Shown piece after piece: positions 21,589-29,845 of a stretch of 36,264 nucleotides of DNA. Both the position numbers and the translations under genes were made by a program. Position 1 is the stretch's first letter, and every line of letters begins with the position of its first letter. The notes below the pieces were generated by a model that ran no database searches, was not told the DNA's origin, and saw nothing but the letters and a program-made list of their open reading frames with translations. The DNA comes from Alphaproteobacteria bacterium. GTDB lineage: Bacteria > Pseudomonadota > Alphaproteobacteria > Rs-D84 > CACZYB01. The stretch covers positions 1 through 36,264 of the forward strand of contig WQWV01000006.1 in NCBI GenBank assembly GCA_009785175.1, written 5' to 3'.

Positions 21589-24068
21589 CAGAATATCCCC
21601 TCGATGTTGATTGCGCCGCCACCCTCGTCGTTGTTGATGAAACCGCTCCTGACACCCGAGGGAGTGCCGACCCGCGGCTCGGTTCCGATCTTGAACGCCT
21701 CGGATATTATATCGCGCGGCAAGTCGCTGGCGGTGGCCAGGCGGCCTGTGTTGCGGTTGATCCGAACGAAGGTTATGCCCTCGGGCACTCGGAAGGCTAC
21801 GTCTTTGACTCCGACAAGGGCCCGCTCCATGAACTCGCGGAACACCGGCGCGGCATGCGACCCTCCGTGCACGTTCTGGCCAAGCGAGCGCGGCTGGTCG
21901 TGCCCCATGAATACTCCTACGACCAAGTCTGGCGTGCCGCCGATGAACCACACGTCGCGTGAATCGTTCGAGGTTCCGGTCTTGCCGGCGATGGTGCGAC
22001 CGGTGATCCGAGCGCGCCAGCCGGACCCATGCTCGACCGCGCCCTGCATCATGTTGACCATCTGGTATACGGACGCTGCGTCGGCAAGCTGCTCGCGCAG
22101 GTCGGGCAAGTCGGGCGGCAGCATTCCGTCGACAAATTCGGGAGCAAAGCAATCCGGACATTCGCGCATGTCGGTCTTGAAAATAGTTTTGCCGTCCCTG
22201 TCCTGCACACGGTCGATCAACACTGGCGATACTTTCTTTCCGCCGTTGATAAGACGCGCAAAGGCCGTGGTGATGTCGATCAGGCGCGTATCGCCGCTTC
22301 CAAGCGCCATGGATAGGTTGGGGTTGCGGACATTGCGGTAAACTCCGAAATCTACGGCCGTGCGGATAAAGCGACGGATTCCTATGTCAAGCGCCACTCG
22401 GATCGAGGGAATGTTTTTCGATTTTTCGAACGCTCGGCGCAGGGTGATTTCGCCCTCGAACACGTCGTCATAGTTTTCCGGCCTCCACTGCTCGCCCGAT
22501 TCGCGATCCATGACTATTGGCGTGTCAAGCAGTATCGAAGCGGGCGTGAACCTGCCGGATTCCAAAGCAGGCAGATAAACGAAGGGCTTTATTGTGGAAC
22601 CAGGCTGGCGCAATGCTTGCGTCGCGCGGTTGAACTTGCTCTGCCAATACGAGAATCCTCCGACCATAGCGTATACGCGCCCGGTGTGGGGGTTCATAGC
22701 GATCATCGCGCCGCTGACCTGTGGAACCTGCTGAAGTCCCCAGGCGCCCGCGGCATTTCTCTGGACGAACACGACGTCGCCGAACCGCAACGCGCCGCGC
22801 GCCCAGGCAAGCGATTCGGGGGACAGCTCGCCCTCCTCGGCATTTCTAAAAACAAACGCCGCACGCTCGGGGGAAACAGAGGTTATTATCGCGCGGCGCC
22901 AACCGTCGTCCTCCATGCCGGACGAAATTTCCGAACGCCGGAAAGCCGCGGTGAAATCTCCGTCGGTAATATACTGCGCCAAGTTTTCTTCGGCCCCTCG
23001 CCAACCTCCGCGACGGTCAAGTTGCAACAGGGCTTTTCGCAAAGCCACGGTGGCCATGTCCTGAAAATTCGGATCGATGGTAGTGCGGACGGCAAGCCCT
23101 CCTGAATAAAGCTCCTCCTCGCCGTATATGTCGGCCAAAAACTTGCGAACTTCTTCCGAGAAATAAAGGGCGTTGCGCTGCGCCCGGGACATAAGGCGCT
23201 CGTTTACAACAAGATCTTCTTCCTGTGCCGCGCGCATTTCCTCGCGTGTTATATAGCCGTTCGCGAACATGCGTTCAAGCACCCAGTCGCGGCGGGCCAC
23301 CGCTCGCGCCTTGTTTGTGATTGGGTTGTAGTTGCCTGGGGCTTTGGGCAAAGCGGCCAAAAACGCACCCTCTGCCAATGTCAATTCGCCAAGGGATTTT
23401 CCGAAATAGTTCGCGGCGGCGGCGGCGACTCCGTATGAACGATATCCCAAAAATATCTGGTTCATGTAAAGGGTCAGGATGTGGCGTTTGGTAAACGTGC
23501 GCTCCATCTTAAGCGCCAATATCGCCTCGCGTATTTTTCGCGACATCGAGCGTTCGGAGCTAAGGAAGAAATTCTTCGCTACCTGCTGGGTTATGGTCGA
23601 CGCCCCGCCCACTCGGCCCACTCCGAAAAGCTTGTTGCTTACATTGCCGATGGTGGCGCGAATTATACCCAGTATGTCAAAGCCGTGGTGCGTCCAAAAA
23701 TTCTTATCCTCGGCGGATATGAATGCGTTGATAAGGTTCGGCGGCATATCGTCAAGCTCGACGAAGATCCTTCGCTCGGTTGCATATTCGGTCAGAAGCG
23801 ATCCGTCGCCGGCGTAAAAGCGCGAAGTGATAGGCGGCCTATATTCTGCCAAAGCCACATAGTCCGGAAGGTCGACGCCGTATCGTATGAATATGAATAC
23901 CAACGAGGCAAGGGAAATCACGCCCGCGGCGAAAAATGCTATGAAGAAAAGTTCCAGCTTGCTGCGCTTGCGTTTTTTCCTGGCGGGCTTAGGCGCGGCT
24001 GCTGGTTCGGCAAGCGCCGGCGCGGCCTGTATCGCGGATTGTATATTCGAAGTGTTGTTGTCGCTCAC
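21588..24068 (-). CDS. mrcA: Class A penicillin-binding protein 1A
   Basis: An 826-residue bifunctional peptidoglycan synthase. It has a cytoplasmic Lys/Arg-rich tail (27-38), one membrane helix (39-61), and a GT51 glycosyltransferase with catalytic E120-D-K-N-F and G-G-A-S-T-I-T-Q-Q-V-A-K-N. An OB-type linker domain (about 350-450) follows, then a transpeptidase with S491-T-I-K494, S550-K-N552 and K696-T-G-T-S. Length and domain order match alphaproteobacterial PBP1A. The start is GTG at 24068 with AAAGG upstream; no ATG precedes the Lys-rich tail. It is co-transcribed with murA, which it overlaps by one base. Confidence 0.95.
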   Translation of the reverse strand: MSDNNTSNIQSAIQAAPALAEPAAAPKPARKKRKRSKLELFFIAFFAAGVISLASLVFIFIRYGVDLPDYVALAEYRPPITSRFYAGDGSLLTEYATERRIFVELDDMPPNLINAFISAEDKNFWTHHGFDILGIIRATIGNVSNKLFGVGRVGGASTITQQVAKNFFLSSERSMSRKIREAILALKMERTFTKRHILTLYMNQIFLGYRSYGVAAAAANYFGKSLGELTLAEGAFLAALPKAPGNYNPITNKARAVARRDWVLERMFANGYITREEMRAAQEEDLVVNERLMSRAQRNALYFSEEVRKFLADIYGEEELYSGGLAVRTTIDPNFQDMATVALRKALLQLDRRGGWRGAEENLAQYITDGDFTAAFRRSEISSGMEDDGWRRAIITSVSPERAAFVFRNAEEGELSPESLAWARGALRFGDVVFVQRNAAGAWGLQQVPQVSGAMIAMNPHTGRVYAMVGGFSYWQSKFNRATQALRQPGSTIKPFVYLPALESGRFTPASILLDTPIVMDRESGEQWRPENYDDVFEGEITLRRAFEKSKNIPSIRVALDIGIRRFIRTAVDFGVYRNVRNPNLSMALGSGDTRLIDITTAFARLINGGKKVSPVLIDRVQDRDGKTIFKTDMRECPDCFAPEFVDGMLPPDLPDLREQLADAASVYQMVNMMQGAVEHGSGWRARITGRTIAGKTGTSNDSRDVWFIGGTPDLVVGVFMGHDQPRSLGQNVHGGSHAAPVFREFMERALVGVKDVAFRVPEGITFVRINRNTGRLATASDLPRDIISEAFKIGTEPRVGTPSGVRSGFINNDEGGGAINIEGIF

Positions 24069-24086
24069 TGCTTTGCCTTTCGCAGG

Positions 24087-24115
24087 ATTTTATCCCGTAA
24101 ACGTATGAGATTCAA
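24087..24115 (-). promoter_or_regulatory. Promoter of mrcA-murA
   Basis: -35 TTGAAT (24110-24115), 17 bp, -10 TAAAAT (24087-24092), then a leader of about 12 nt with AAAGG before the GTG. Confidence 0.6.
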
Positions 24116-24202
24116 GCGAAATATAACTTAAAATCAAACCCGCCCAAAAGGACAAGCCCCCTCAAATCGCGCGAATGGCAAGCGAAGTTAGTCGTGATGA
24201 TT

Positions 24203-24850
24203 TCAGGGGGTGCTAAATTTAACGCGAAGAACGACCCGCATATTAAGCTCGCCCTCCGATTCGTCGGAAACCATAGACGCGCTCTCGTCCTGCTCTACGG
24301 ACACTACGGTAAAATCGGCGTCGCCAAGTTCCAAAGCAGCACGAAGCTTCGCGTCCTCAAGCGCTTCGGCGAAACAGGATTTATACTCTTCTTCGAATTC
24401 TTTTTCGCCGACCCCAAGGCGTTGCGAGGTTCGAACGATTTCGCCCTTGGCGGGCGCGCCGGCCCAAAGACGCTCGAAAAACGAATCCAAATCGTCGATC
24501 TCGCGCTCCCCTATTTTGGGTATTGAAACTGCGAAAGGCATTTCGACATTGCGCTCTTCCTCGCCGCTTTTGCGATCGCGCACGCGCACGTTGACCGAGC
24601 CCTCCACGTCTTTTTTATCGGCGCCCTCGTATACGTCGGCTATTTTCGCAACGGCTTTTTTCGCCATGGCAAGACCCGAGGCTATTGCGCGATCAAGGTC
24701 GATTTCGACCTCCCGACTGATACGCGAAGGAATGATTTGGCGCTCGCACACGCCGCTGATTTCAACGATTTTCGGCGCGGCCACAGACGCGCTGCACCCT
24801 CCGCCCGAAACGGCCACCGCGATCAACGCGTATGAAAGAATTTTTTTCAT
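24203..24850 (-). CDS. Periplasmic SIMPL (DUF541) domain protein
   Basis: A 215-residue exported protein. The signal (M-K-K-I-L-S-Y-A-L-I-A-V-A-V) is followed by S-G-G-G-C (Cys19), possibly a lipobox, or by cleavage after S-V-A-A. The rest fits the SIMPL/DUF541 pattern: I-S-G-V-C-E-R-Q-I-I-P-S-R at the start, a long helix A-S-G-L-A-M-A-K-K-A-V-A-K-I, and a final strand M-R-V-V-L-R-V-K-F. Family members are periplasmic or outer-membrane proteins with poorly defined roles in oxidative-stress or surface layers. The middle is unusually rich in Glu/Asp and Lys. It starts 14 bases after thyX with a strong GGAGAGGGG site, so it is probably co-transcribed with thyX. Confidence 0.6.
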   Translation of the reverse strand: MKKILSYALIAVAVSGGGCSASVAAPKIVEISGVCERQIIPSRISREVEIDLDRAIASGLAMAKKAVAKIADVYEGADKKDVEGSVNVRVRDRKSGEEERNVEMPFAVSIPKIGEREIDDLDSFFERLWAGAPAKGEIVRTSQRLGVGEKEFEEEYKSCFAEALEDAKLRAALELGDADFTVVSVEQDESASMVSDESEGELNMRVVLRVKFSTP

Positions 24851-24864
24851 TCCCCTCTCCTAGC

Positions 24865-25569
24865 TTAAACCTTTGTTCCACACCTGGCGTCGATGTCGTC
24901 CATAGTCTTTTTAGCCCAGTCGCTAAGCTCGGCATCGTCGAATTCAATATCGTCGAATATGATGGGAATATGGCGCTTGAATTCCTTCAAAAGCGCGCGC
25001 ATCATGGAGTGTATAGTGGCATGCGCCTTGACCGACGCGCGTAGCTTGAATATGTGGCGCCACTCGCGCAAGTTGCAGGTAAGATTTATGTCGGCCTTGC
25101 TTGAATGCGGCAAAAGCATTCGGCACATATCGGGTTTATGACCCATGGCGGCAAGCTCGAGATAGCCCTTTTCTATCGCTACGATCGCCTTGTGCCAAGC
25201 GTCGTAATCGGGCGTGCCGGGTTCGACGAACGGCGGCTCCATGACACAGATCTCGTTTCCGAACTTATCGTTTGCATACATGCAATAGCGTGTCGATTCG
25301 ATCGCGAACGAGGCTATGCGGTGGCGAGTTATATCCTTATAGAATCCAAGGTCGGCGGTGAAGCACACGGAAATCGAGGCATGCTCGATCATCGCCTCGT
25401 GGCCAAGTTTGATAAGGTTCTTTACGATTTTCTTGGCTGACTCTCCGTCCTCGGTTATCTTGTCCTCGGATTTATAGCAAGTGCGGGCGATGGGCTCGAT
25501 ATGTTTCAAGATTGAATTTCCGCAAATCGGCGTAAGGATTCTGTATGCGGGCTTTACGATTTTGGGCAT
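24865..25569 (-). CDS. thyX: Flavin-dependent thymidylate synthase ThyX
   Basis: A 234-residue enzyme that makes dTMP from dUMP using methylene-THF, FAD and NADPH. The family signature RHR-x7-S is present as R-H-R-I-A-S-F-A-I-E-S-T-R-Y (about 84-97); the usual Asn-Glu pair inside the motif is replaced by Ala-Ile. H-E-A-M-I-E-H-A-S (about 57-65) and L-R-E-W-R-H-I-F-K-L-R (about 175-185) are the other conserved blocks. ATG 25569 has AAGGAG; the frame extends upstream but through the promoter. It is the only dTMP synthase visible, and folD, which supplies methylene-THF, lies 1.9 kb upstream on the same strand. Confidence 0.93.
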   Translation of the reverse strand: MPKIVKPAYRILTPICGNSILKHIEPIARTCYKSEDKITEDGESAKKIVKNLIKLGHEAMIEHASISVCFTADLGFYKDITRHRIASFAIESTRYCMYANDKFGNEICVMEPPFVEPGTPDYDAWHKAIVAIEKGYLELAAMGHKPDMCRMLLPHSSKADINLTCNLREWRHIFKLRASVKAHATIHSMMRALLKEFKRHIPIIFDDIEFDDAELSDWAKKTMDDIDARCGTKV

Positions 25570-25599
25570 TGGCTTCTCCTTCTTTTCTTCTATTACATG

Positions 25600-25628
25600 A
25601 TAGTAGGAGGTCGCCACGCGAAAAGCAA
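25600..25628 (-). promoter_or_regulatory. Promoter of thyX
   Basis: -35 TTGCTT (25623-25628), 17 bp, -10 TACTAT (25600-25605). A leader with AAGGAG follows. Confidence 0.65.
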
Positions 25629-25634
25629 GGTTTT

Positions 25635-27500
25635 TTACCTTTGCACCATATAAGTTATAACCGAGCGGAAAATCCTCGCCGGCACGCCGCCGCCATAAGT
25701 ATTCTCGCCCATAGGACTGCGGTTGTCGTTTCCGATCCAAATTCCGCCTACGATTTCCGAAGTAAATCCGACAAACCAAGCATCGCGGTTTTCGTTCGAG
25801 GTTCCGGTTTTACCGGCAATTACAACTCCTGGCACGCGGGCGTTCGCGCCGGTTCCGCCCTCGACCGCCGCCGTCAACATAAAATTCATATCTGCCACCA
25901 CCGATTCTCGGACAAGCCGTCCTACGCCGCTACCGCTCCGCGCCCAAAGGACATTCCCCCGCTCGTCGACAATACGCTCGATTGCATAAGGCAGAACGCC
26001 CACGCCCTTGTTTGCAAACACAGCATAAGCCGAGGTCAAATCCAGAAGCGACACGTCCGCGGTGCCAAGGGTGATTGACATATCCCTCGCCATCGGTTCC
26101 ACAAGCCCCATGCGGTTGGCCGAGGAAATTATACGGTTGATTCCGACCTTCTTCGCGATCTGCACGATGACAGTGTTGACCGAAAGCTCAAGCGCGCGCG
26201 TCATGGTCATTTTGCCGTGATACTTGTCGTCGTGGTTGCGCGGCGCCCACTTGCCGATCGAGGTGATCTCGTCTACGAAAGTATCGGCCGGTTTCATTCC
26301 AGCCTCAAGCGCCACCAAATACACAAATGGTTTGAACGCCGAGCCCGGCTGCCGCCTCATCTGCACCGCTCGGTTGAATTGGGAATCGGCATAGCGCCGC
26401 CCTCCCACCATAACCAAAATCCCTCCGTCGGTTCGCATGAAAAGCGCCGCAGCCTGCCCAAACCCGTATTTTGCGCCGTCCGCCATAGCCACAGATGCCA
26501 CGATCGCCTCGGCACTTTTCTGCGCGTCCAAATCAAGCGTGGTGTGTATGGTGATGTCCGATGACACGTTCGGCACGAAGGAATCAAGCGCGCCCATGAC
26601 ATAGTCTATGAAATACCGCGTATCTCCGCCTGTGCCGCCGCCACCCTCGCGCGCATAGGTATAAAGAAGAGCCTCGGCATGCTGCAACTGCGTGATGTAT
26701 TTCGCCTCAAGCATTTTATCAAGCACGATTCTCATTCGTGCATGCGCGCGATCCCAATTCGTCGCCGGATTATAATGCGATGGCGAACGTAGCATTCCGG
26801 CAAGTATCGCGGCCTCGGGAATCTCGAGTTCATAAATCGACTTTCCGAACACCGATTCCGCCGCCGCCGCGAATCCGAATTTTCCCGCGGCGATCGACAC
26901 GCGGCTAAGATAAAGGGATAGAATTTGCTCTTTGCTAAACTTCCGCTCAAGCCATAGGGTAAGCATAAGCTCCTGAGTCTTTCGCGTCATAGTTTTGCGC
27001 GGCGATAAAAACAGGTTTTTCGCAAGCTGTTGCGATATCGTCGATCCTCCCTGCACCCTCGCGTCGCTTCGCACATTTTGGATCACTGCCCGCATAACGG
27101 CGCGCGCATCTACGCCGCTGTGTCGGAAAAAGCGCCTGTCCTCAATCGCAACCACCGCCTGCCACACATGCGGCGGAAGCTTGAAAAATTCGATTCTCTC
27201 GCCATACATGTCGTTGATCGAGGCGACGCGTTTTCCCTCGCGGTCAAGTATAGTGATAGTGGGTTGCCGCCTCTGCTCGATAACATCGTTCACGTCGGGC
27301 AAAGTGAAAGCAAGATAGATCAGGATACAGGCAAGCACCGCCGCCGTCCATATCGCGGCCACAATCGTCCAGCGGACAAGATACGGCACTATACCGGGGG
27401 TATATTGATAATTGTCGCGTTTGATACCCGGGCCGCAACGATAATACTTCGCCCCTCGCGCAAGCTTGTATTTGAATTTAAGGCGCCGACGGAAAAACAT
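25635..27500 (-). CDS. Second class A penicillin-binding protein (PBP1B/1C-type)
   Basis: A 621-residue bifunctional peptidoglycan synthase, shorter than mrcA because it lacks the OB linker. It has a basic cytoplasmic tail, a membrane helix (41-63), and GT51 with E120-D-R-R-F-F and G-G-S-T-I-S-Q-Q-L-A-K-N. The transpeptidase has S387-A-F-K390, S440-V-N442 and K564-T-G-T-S. ATG 27500 is favoured, with AGGAGG 11 bases upstream inside folD's end; a TTG nine bases earlier is possible but would be too close to AGGAGG. It starts five bases past the folD stop, so the two are one operon. Exact assignment to mrcB or pbpC is not possible from motifs alone. Confidence 0.92.
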   Translation of the reverse strand: MFFRRRLKFKYKLARGAKYYRCGPGIKRDNYQYTPGIVPYLVRWTIVAAIWTAAVLACILIYLAFTLPDVNDVIEQRRQPTITILDREGKRVASINDMYGERIEFFKLPPHVWQAVVAIEDRRFFRHSGVDARAVMRAVIQNVRSDARVQGGSTISQQLAKNLFLSPRKTMTRKTQELMLTLWLERKFSKEQILSLYLSRVSIAAGKFGFAAAAESVFGKSIYELEIPEAAILAGMLRSPSHYNPATNWDRAHARMRIVLDKMLEAKYITQLQHAEALLYTYAREGGGGTGGDTRYFIDYVMGALDSFVPNVSSDITIHTTLDLDAQKSAEAIVASVAMADGAKYGFGQAAALFMRTDGGILVMVGGRRYADSQFNRAVQMRRQPGSAFKPFVYLVALEAGMKPADTFVDEITSIGKWAPRNHDDKYHGKMTMTRALELSVNTVIVQIAKKVGINRIISSANRMGLVEPMARDMSITLGTADVSLLDLTSAYAVFANKGVGVLPYAIERIVDERGNVLWARSGSGVGRLVRESVVADMNFMLTAAVEGGTGANARVPGVVIAGKTGTSNENRDAWFVGFTSEIVGGIWIGNDNRSPMGENTYGGGVPARIFRSVITYMVQR

Positions 27501-27505
27501 TGCCC

Positions 27506-28351
27506 TCAAGCCCTCCTGTTGGCGTGATACGCCTCGACAAGCTGGCTCATAAGAGCGATGACTGTCATGGGCCCGACGCCGCCCGGCACAGGAGTTATGA
27601 AGCTGGCTTTACGCGCCACACCTTCGATGTCAACGTCGCCGCAAAGCTTGCCGGTTTTCGCCGAGCGCAGCATGGCGACATCGATCACTGCCACCCCCTT
27701 TTTGACCATGTTCGCGGTGATAAGGTTCTCGACCCCTGCGGCGGAAATTATTATGTCCGCGCGCTTGGTATACGACGCAAGGTTCTTGGTCCTTGAATGA
27801 CATATCGACACAGTCGCTCCCATGTTAAGAAGCATCATCTCGGCCGGCTTTCCGACTATGTTCGAGGCGCCCACGACCACCGCGTCCTGTCCCTCGACGG
27901 GCACGCCGTAATGCTCTATGAGCTTTTTTATTCCGCGAACGGTTGCCGGAAGGAATACCGTGTCGTTATACATTGAAAGCATGCCTTTGTTATATGGGCA
28001 CAGCCCGTCCACATCTTTCGAAGGATTTATGTGCGAGCACACCCACGTCTCGTCAAGATGCGGCGGCATCGGCATCTGCACCATTATCCCATCTACGCCT
28101 GGATCAAGGTTAAGTCGGTTTATTGCGGCCAGTATCTCGTCCTCCGAGATATCGTCTTTGAAATGAAGTAGTTCTGCCTCCATGCCAAGCTCGCGCGCTT
28201 TTTTGATTTTCATGTTGTCATACATAAGCGATGCGGGATCGTCGCCCACAAGTATAATGGAAAGTTTTGGCTTAGATGGCAGCTTCGCGACTTCCGCCCT
28301 AAGGCATTCCGCGATTTCTCCGGCCAACTTTTTTCCGTCAAGCAATATCAT
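27506..28351 (-). CDS. folD: Bifunctional methylene-THF dehydrogenase / cyclohydrolase FolD
   Basis: A 281-residue cytoplasmic enzyme that interconverts 5,10-methylene-THF and 10-formyl-THF. The catalytic S-L-M-Y-D-N-M-K (Tyr44, Lys48), V-Q-M-P-M-P (about 77-82), the Rossmann region V-V-G-A-S-N-I-V-G-K-P and the closing P-V-P-G-G-V-G-P-M-T are all present. ATG 28351 has AAGAGG upstream; an in-frame ATG 27 bases upstream falls before the -10 box and is rejected. It is the first gene of an operon with the second PBP and is divergent from grpE. Confidence 0.96.
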   Translation of the reverse strand: MILLDGKKLAGEIAECLRAEVAKLPSKPKLSIILVGDDPASLMYDNMKIKKARELGMEAELLHFKDDISEDEILAAINRLNLDPGVDGIMVQMPMPPHLDETWVCSHINPSKDVDGLCPYNKGMLSMYNDTVFLPATVRGIKKLIEHYGVPVEGQDAVVVGASNIVGKPAEMMLLNMGATVSICHSRTKNLASYTKRADIIISAAGVENLITANMVKKGVAVIDVAMLRSAKTGKLCGDVDIEGVARKASFITPVPGGVGPMTVIALMSQLVEAYHANRRA

Positions 28352-28368
28352 AAAAAACCTCTTTTGGA

Positions 28369-28397
28369 ATTCTACCATTTTACCCCTTGAAATTCAA
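28369..28397 (-). promoter_or_regulatory. Promoter of folD
   Basis: -35 TTGAAT (28392-28397), 17 bp, -10 TAGAAT (28369-28374). The -35 overlaps that of grpE on the other strand. Confidence 0.6.
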
Positions 28398-28415
28398 CAA
28401 GATTACCACTATCTA
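28387..28415 (+). promoter_or_regulatory. Promoter of grpE, leaderless type
   Basis: -35 TTGAAA (28387-28392), 17 bp, -10 TATCTA (28410-28415), six bases to ATG 28422. No Shine-Dalgarno sequence. Confidence 0.6.
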
Positions 28416-28421
28416 TATAGC

Positions 28422-28952
28422 ATGAGTAAAAAAGAAGAAAAAATCGAAACCGAAAACAATGTCGAACAACTTGCCGAATGCCGCATCGACGGCGAGGTCA
28501 AAGACGACGAGATCCAGCGCCTTACGACTCAGCTCGAGGACTGGAAGGACAAGTATATCCGCTGTCTTGCCGATATGGAGAACACAAAGCGTAGGTTGGA
28601 AATCGACCTGAAAAACGCAGTGGATTACAATTCGACGCAGTTCGCGAAATCCCTCCTGCCTGTGGCCGATTCGCTCTCCCTCGCGTTAAGGGCCATGGAC
28701 GGCAAGGTTGACGCAGCCGTGCTTGACGGAATAAAATCCGTGCAATCCCAACTCGACACAGCATTCAACGCCCGTCAAATCGCCAAGGTCGAAACCGTGG
28801 GCAAACCGCTTGATCCCATGACCATGTTGGTAATAGCTCAGGTCCCCTCCGACAAACCGGAAAACGAAGTGCTCGAGGAGTTGCAGGCCGGCTATACCAT
28901 CGGCCAAAAGATTATCCGCGAGGCGATGGTGTCCGTGGCCAAGAAAAACTAA
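28422..28952 (+). CDS. grpE: Nucleotide exchange factor GrpE
   Basis: A 176-residue homodimeric co-chaperone that releases ADP from DnaK. It has an acidic N-terminus, a long coiled coil (about 27-75: E-I-Q-R-L-T-T-Q-L, W-K-D-K-Y-I-R-C-L-A-D-M-E-N-T-K-R-R), and the C-terminal beta-wing with the GrpE signature N-E-V-L-E-E-L-Q-A-G-Y...I-R-E-A-M-V-S-V. ATG 28422 lies six bases after the -10 box; the open frame runs far upstream through folD's 5' end, but only this start gives the family N-terminus. A family B repeat lies between it and yraN. dnaK and dnaJ are not in the window. Confidence 0.95.
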   Translation: MSKKEEKIETENNVEQLAECRIDGEVKDDEIQRLTTQLEDWKDKYIRCLADMENTKRRLEIDLKNAVDYNSTQFAKSLLPVADSLSLALRAMDGKVDAAVLDGIKSVQSQLDTAFNARQIAKVETVGKPLDPMTMLVIAQVPSDKPENEVLEELQAGYTIGQKIIREAMVSVAKKN

Positions 28953-28954
28953 CT

Positions 28955-29042
28955 AAGCAAGCGACGCCGAGCTGGGCGGCAAGCGGTGTATACCGCGCGC
29001 GTCCAGCGTGGGGGCGGCGGAAGCTTAGGAGCCCTTCGGGCT
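28955..29042 (-). repeat. Family B intergenic repeat (B6)
   Basis: AAGCAAGCGACGCCGAGCTGGGCGGC, a GTATAC-centred stem, CAGCGTGGGGGCGGCGG and the AAGCTTA end. It separates grpE from yraN and ends just before the yraN ribosome-binding site. Confidence 0.75.
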
Positions 29043-29057
29043 GGAGAAGGAAATAAA

Positions 29058-29408
29058 ATGGATAACTACTCCGACGGCCTGATCGCAGAAAGCAAAACCA
29101 TCGCCCTCCTTACCGAAAAGGGCTTCGAAATAATCGAGCAAAGATATTCAAGCACGCGCGGCACCGACGCCGGTGAAATAGACCTGATCGCCGCGAAACA
29201 AAACCTGATTATATTCATCGAAGTAAAAAAACGCGCGACCATAGCCGCCGCCGCGGAATCGATCACGGAAATCCAGAAACAGCGCGTCCGCAAAAACGCC
29301 GAAGCCTTCCTTGCCCGACACCCCAAATACGCAGCCTTCGATTGCCGCCTCGACGCCGCGCTTTTTAACGACGACTTCGCCTACGAGTATATCGAGAACG
29401 CGTTCTAG
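29058..29408 (+). CDS. YraN/UPF0102 family endonuclease-like protein
   Basis: A 116-residue protein of the UPF0102 (YraN) family with a restriction-endonuclease-like core. G-E-I-D-L-I-A (39-45) and I-F-I-E-V-K (52-57) supply the D-(E)xK catalytic triad, and Q-x-R-V-R-K-N-A forms the following helix. Its role is uncertain; the family is often found next to rsmI, and Holliday-junction or repair roles have been proposed. ATG 29058 has GGAGAAGGA upstream. The last seven codons (Y-I-E-N-A-F-stop) are duplicated as Y-I-E-D-A-F-stop at 29782-29802, beyond a composite repeat. Confidence 0.85.
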   Translation: MDNYSDGLIAESKTIALLTEKGFEIIEQRYSSTRGTDAGEIDLIAAKQNLIIFIEVKKRATIAAAAESITEIQKQRVRKNAEAFLARHPKYAAFDCRLDAALFNDDFAYEYIENAF

Positions 29409-29802
29409 CAAAATCAATCCAAATCTCTTCTTGCGGGCAGTTAAGCTAGGCCGAAGGCCGCGGCGAAACGGGGCCCCGCTGGAAGGGATTTATAGCTAAG
29501 CGCTTGTGCGCTCCCCTTTATAACATAGGTTTAATCCGCCTCAAACTCGCCTCGCCGGAGCCTTACTCGGATACCGTTCAAGCAAACCACGCCGAGCAGG
29601 GCGGAAGCGATGTATATCGCGCACGCACGGAGCCTGTCCTCGCTGGTGCGGGGATGGGGGCGGCGTGGTGCGCGCAGCTCTTCGAGCTGAAAAGCTTAAA
29701 TGTATAGAAAGGTTGTGGCTAAGGCGGGACGCCAAGAGCATTTGGCGTTTGTGTGGTGGTGGGAGCATTAACGCGCACTAGTATATCGAAGATGCGTTCT
29801 AG
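29388..29802. repeat. Diverged direct repeat of the yraN 3' end flanking a repeat cluster
   Basis: 29388-29408 and 29782-29802 match at 18 of 21 bases, including the GCGTTCTAG end, and both read as seven yraN codons with the stop. The 373 bp between them are family A and B repeat sequence. Confidence 0.65.
29412..29760 (+). repeat. Composite repeat: family B nested in family A (A6/B7)
   Basis: 29416-29545 is the left part of a family A element, ending TTTAATCCGCCTCAAA. 29576-29700 is a family B element (CAAGCAAACCACGCCGAGC ... AAAGCTTAAA). 29729-29756 is the missing right part of family A, matching 36167-36194 in 28 of 28 bases on the opposite strand. No gene is seen between 29409 and 29845. 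Confidence 0.7.
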
Positions 29803-29810
29803 GCCGCCGC

Positions 29811-29839
29811 TTGACATGCGCCGCCGCCTGCGCTACTCT
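29811..29839 (+). promoter_or_regulatory. Promoter of lolA-tsaE, leaderless type
   Basis: -35 TTGACA (29811-29816), 17 bp, -10 TACTCT (29834-29839), six bases to ATG 29846. No Shine-Dalgarno sequence. Confidence 0.65.
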
Positions 29840-29845
29840 CTCGGC

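Noticed and set aside
21589-22161. Upstream extension of the murA frame by 191 codons
   Set aside because: It lies inside mrcA in another frame, has biased Arg-rich composition, and MurA's own N-terminus starts at 21588 with a coupled ATG.
24119-24202. Possible gene between mrcA and the SIMPL-domain gene
   Set aside because: The 84 bases hold no open frame with a start signal and no repeat copy; nothing further is seen.
25570-25779. N-terminal extension of ThyX
   Set aside because: It crosses the promoter and the 3' end of the PBP gene. The AAGGAG site and the family N-terminus are at 25569.
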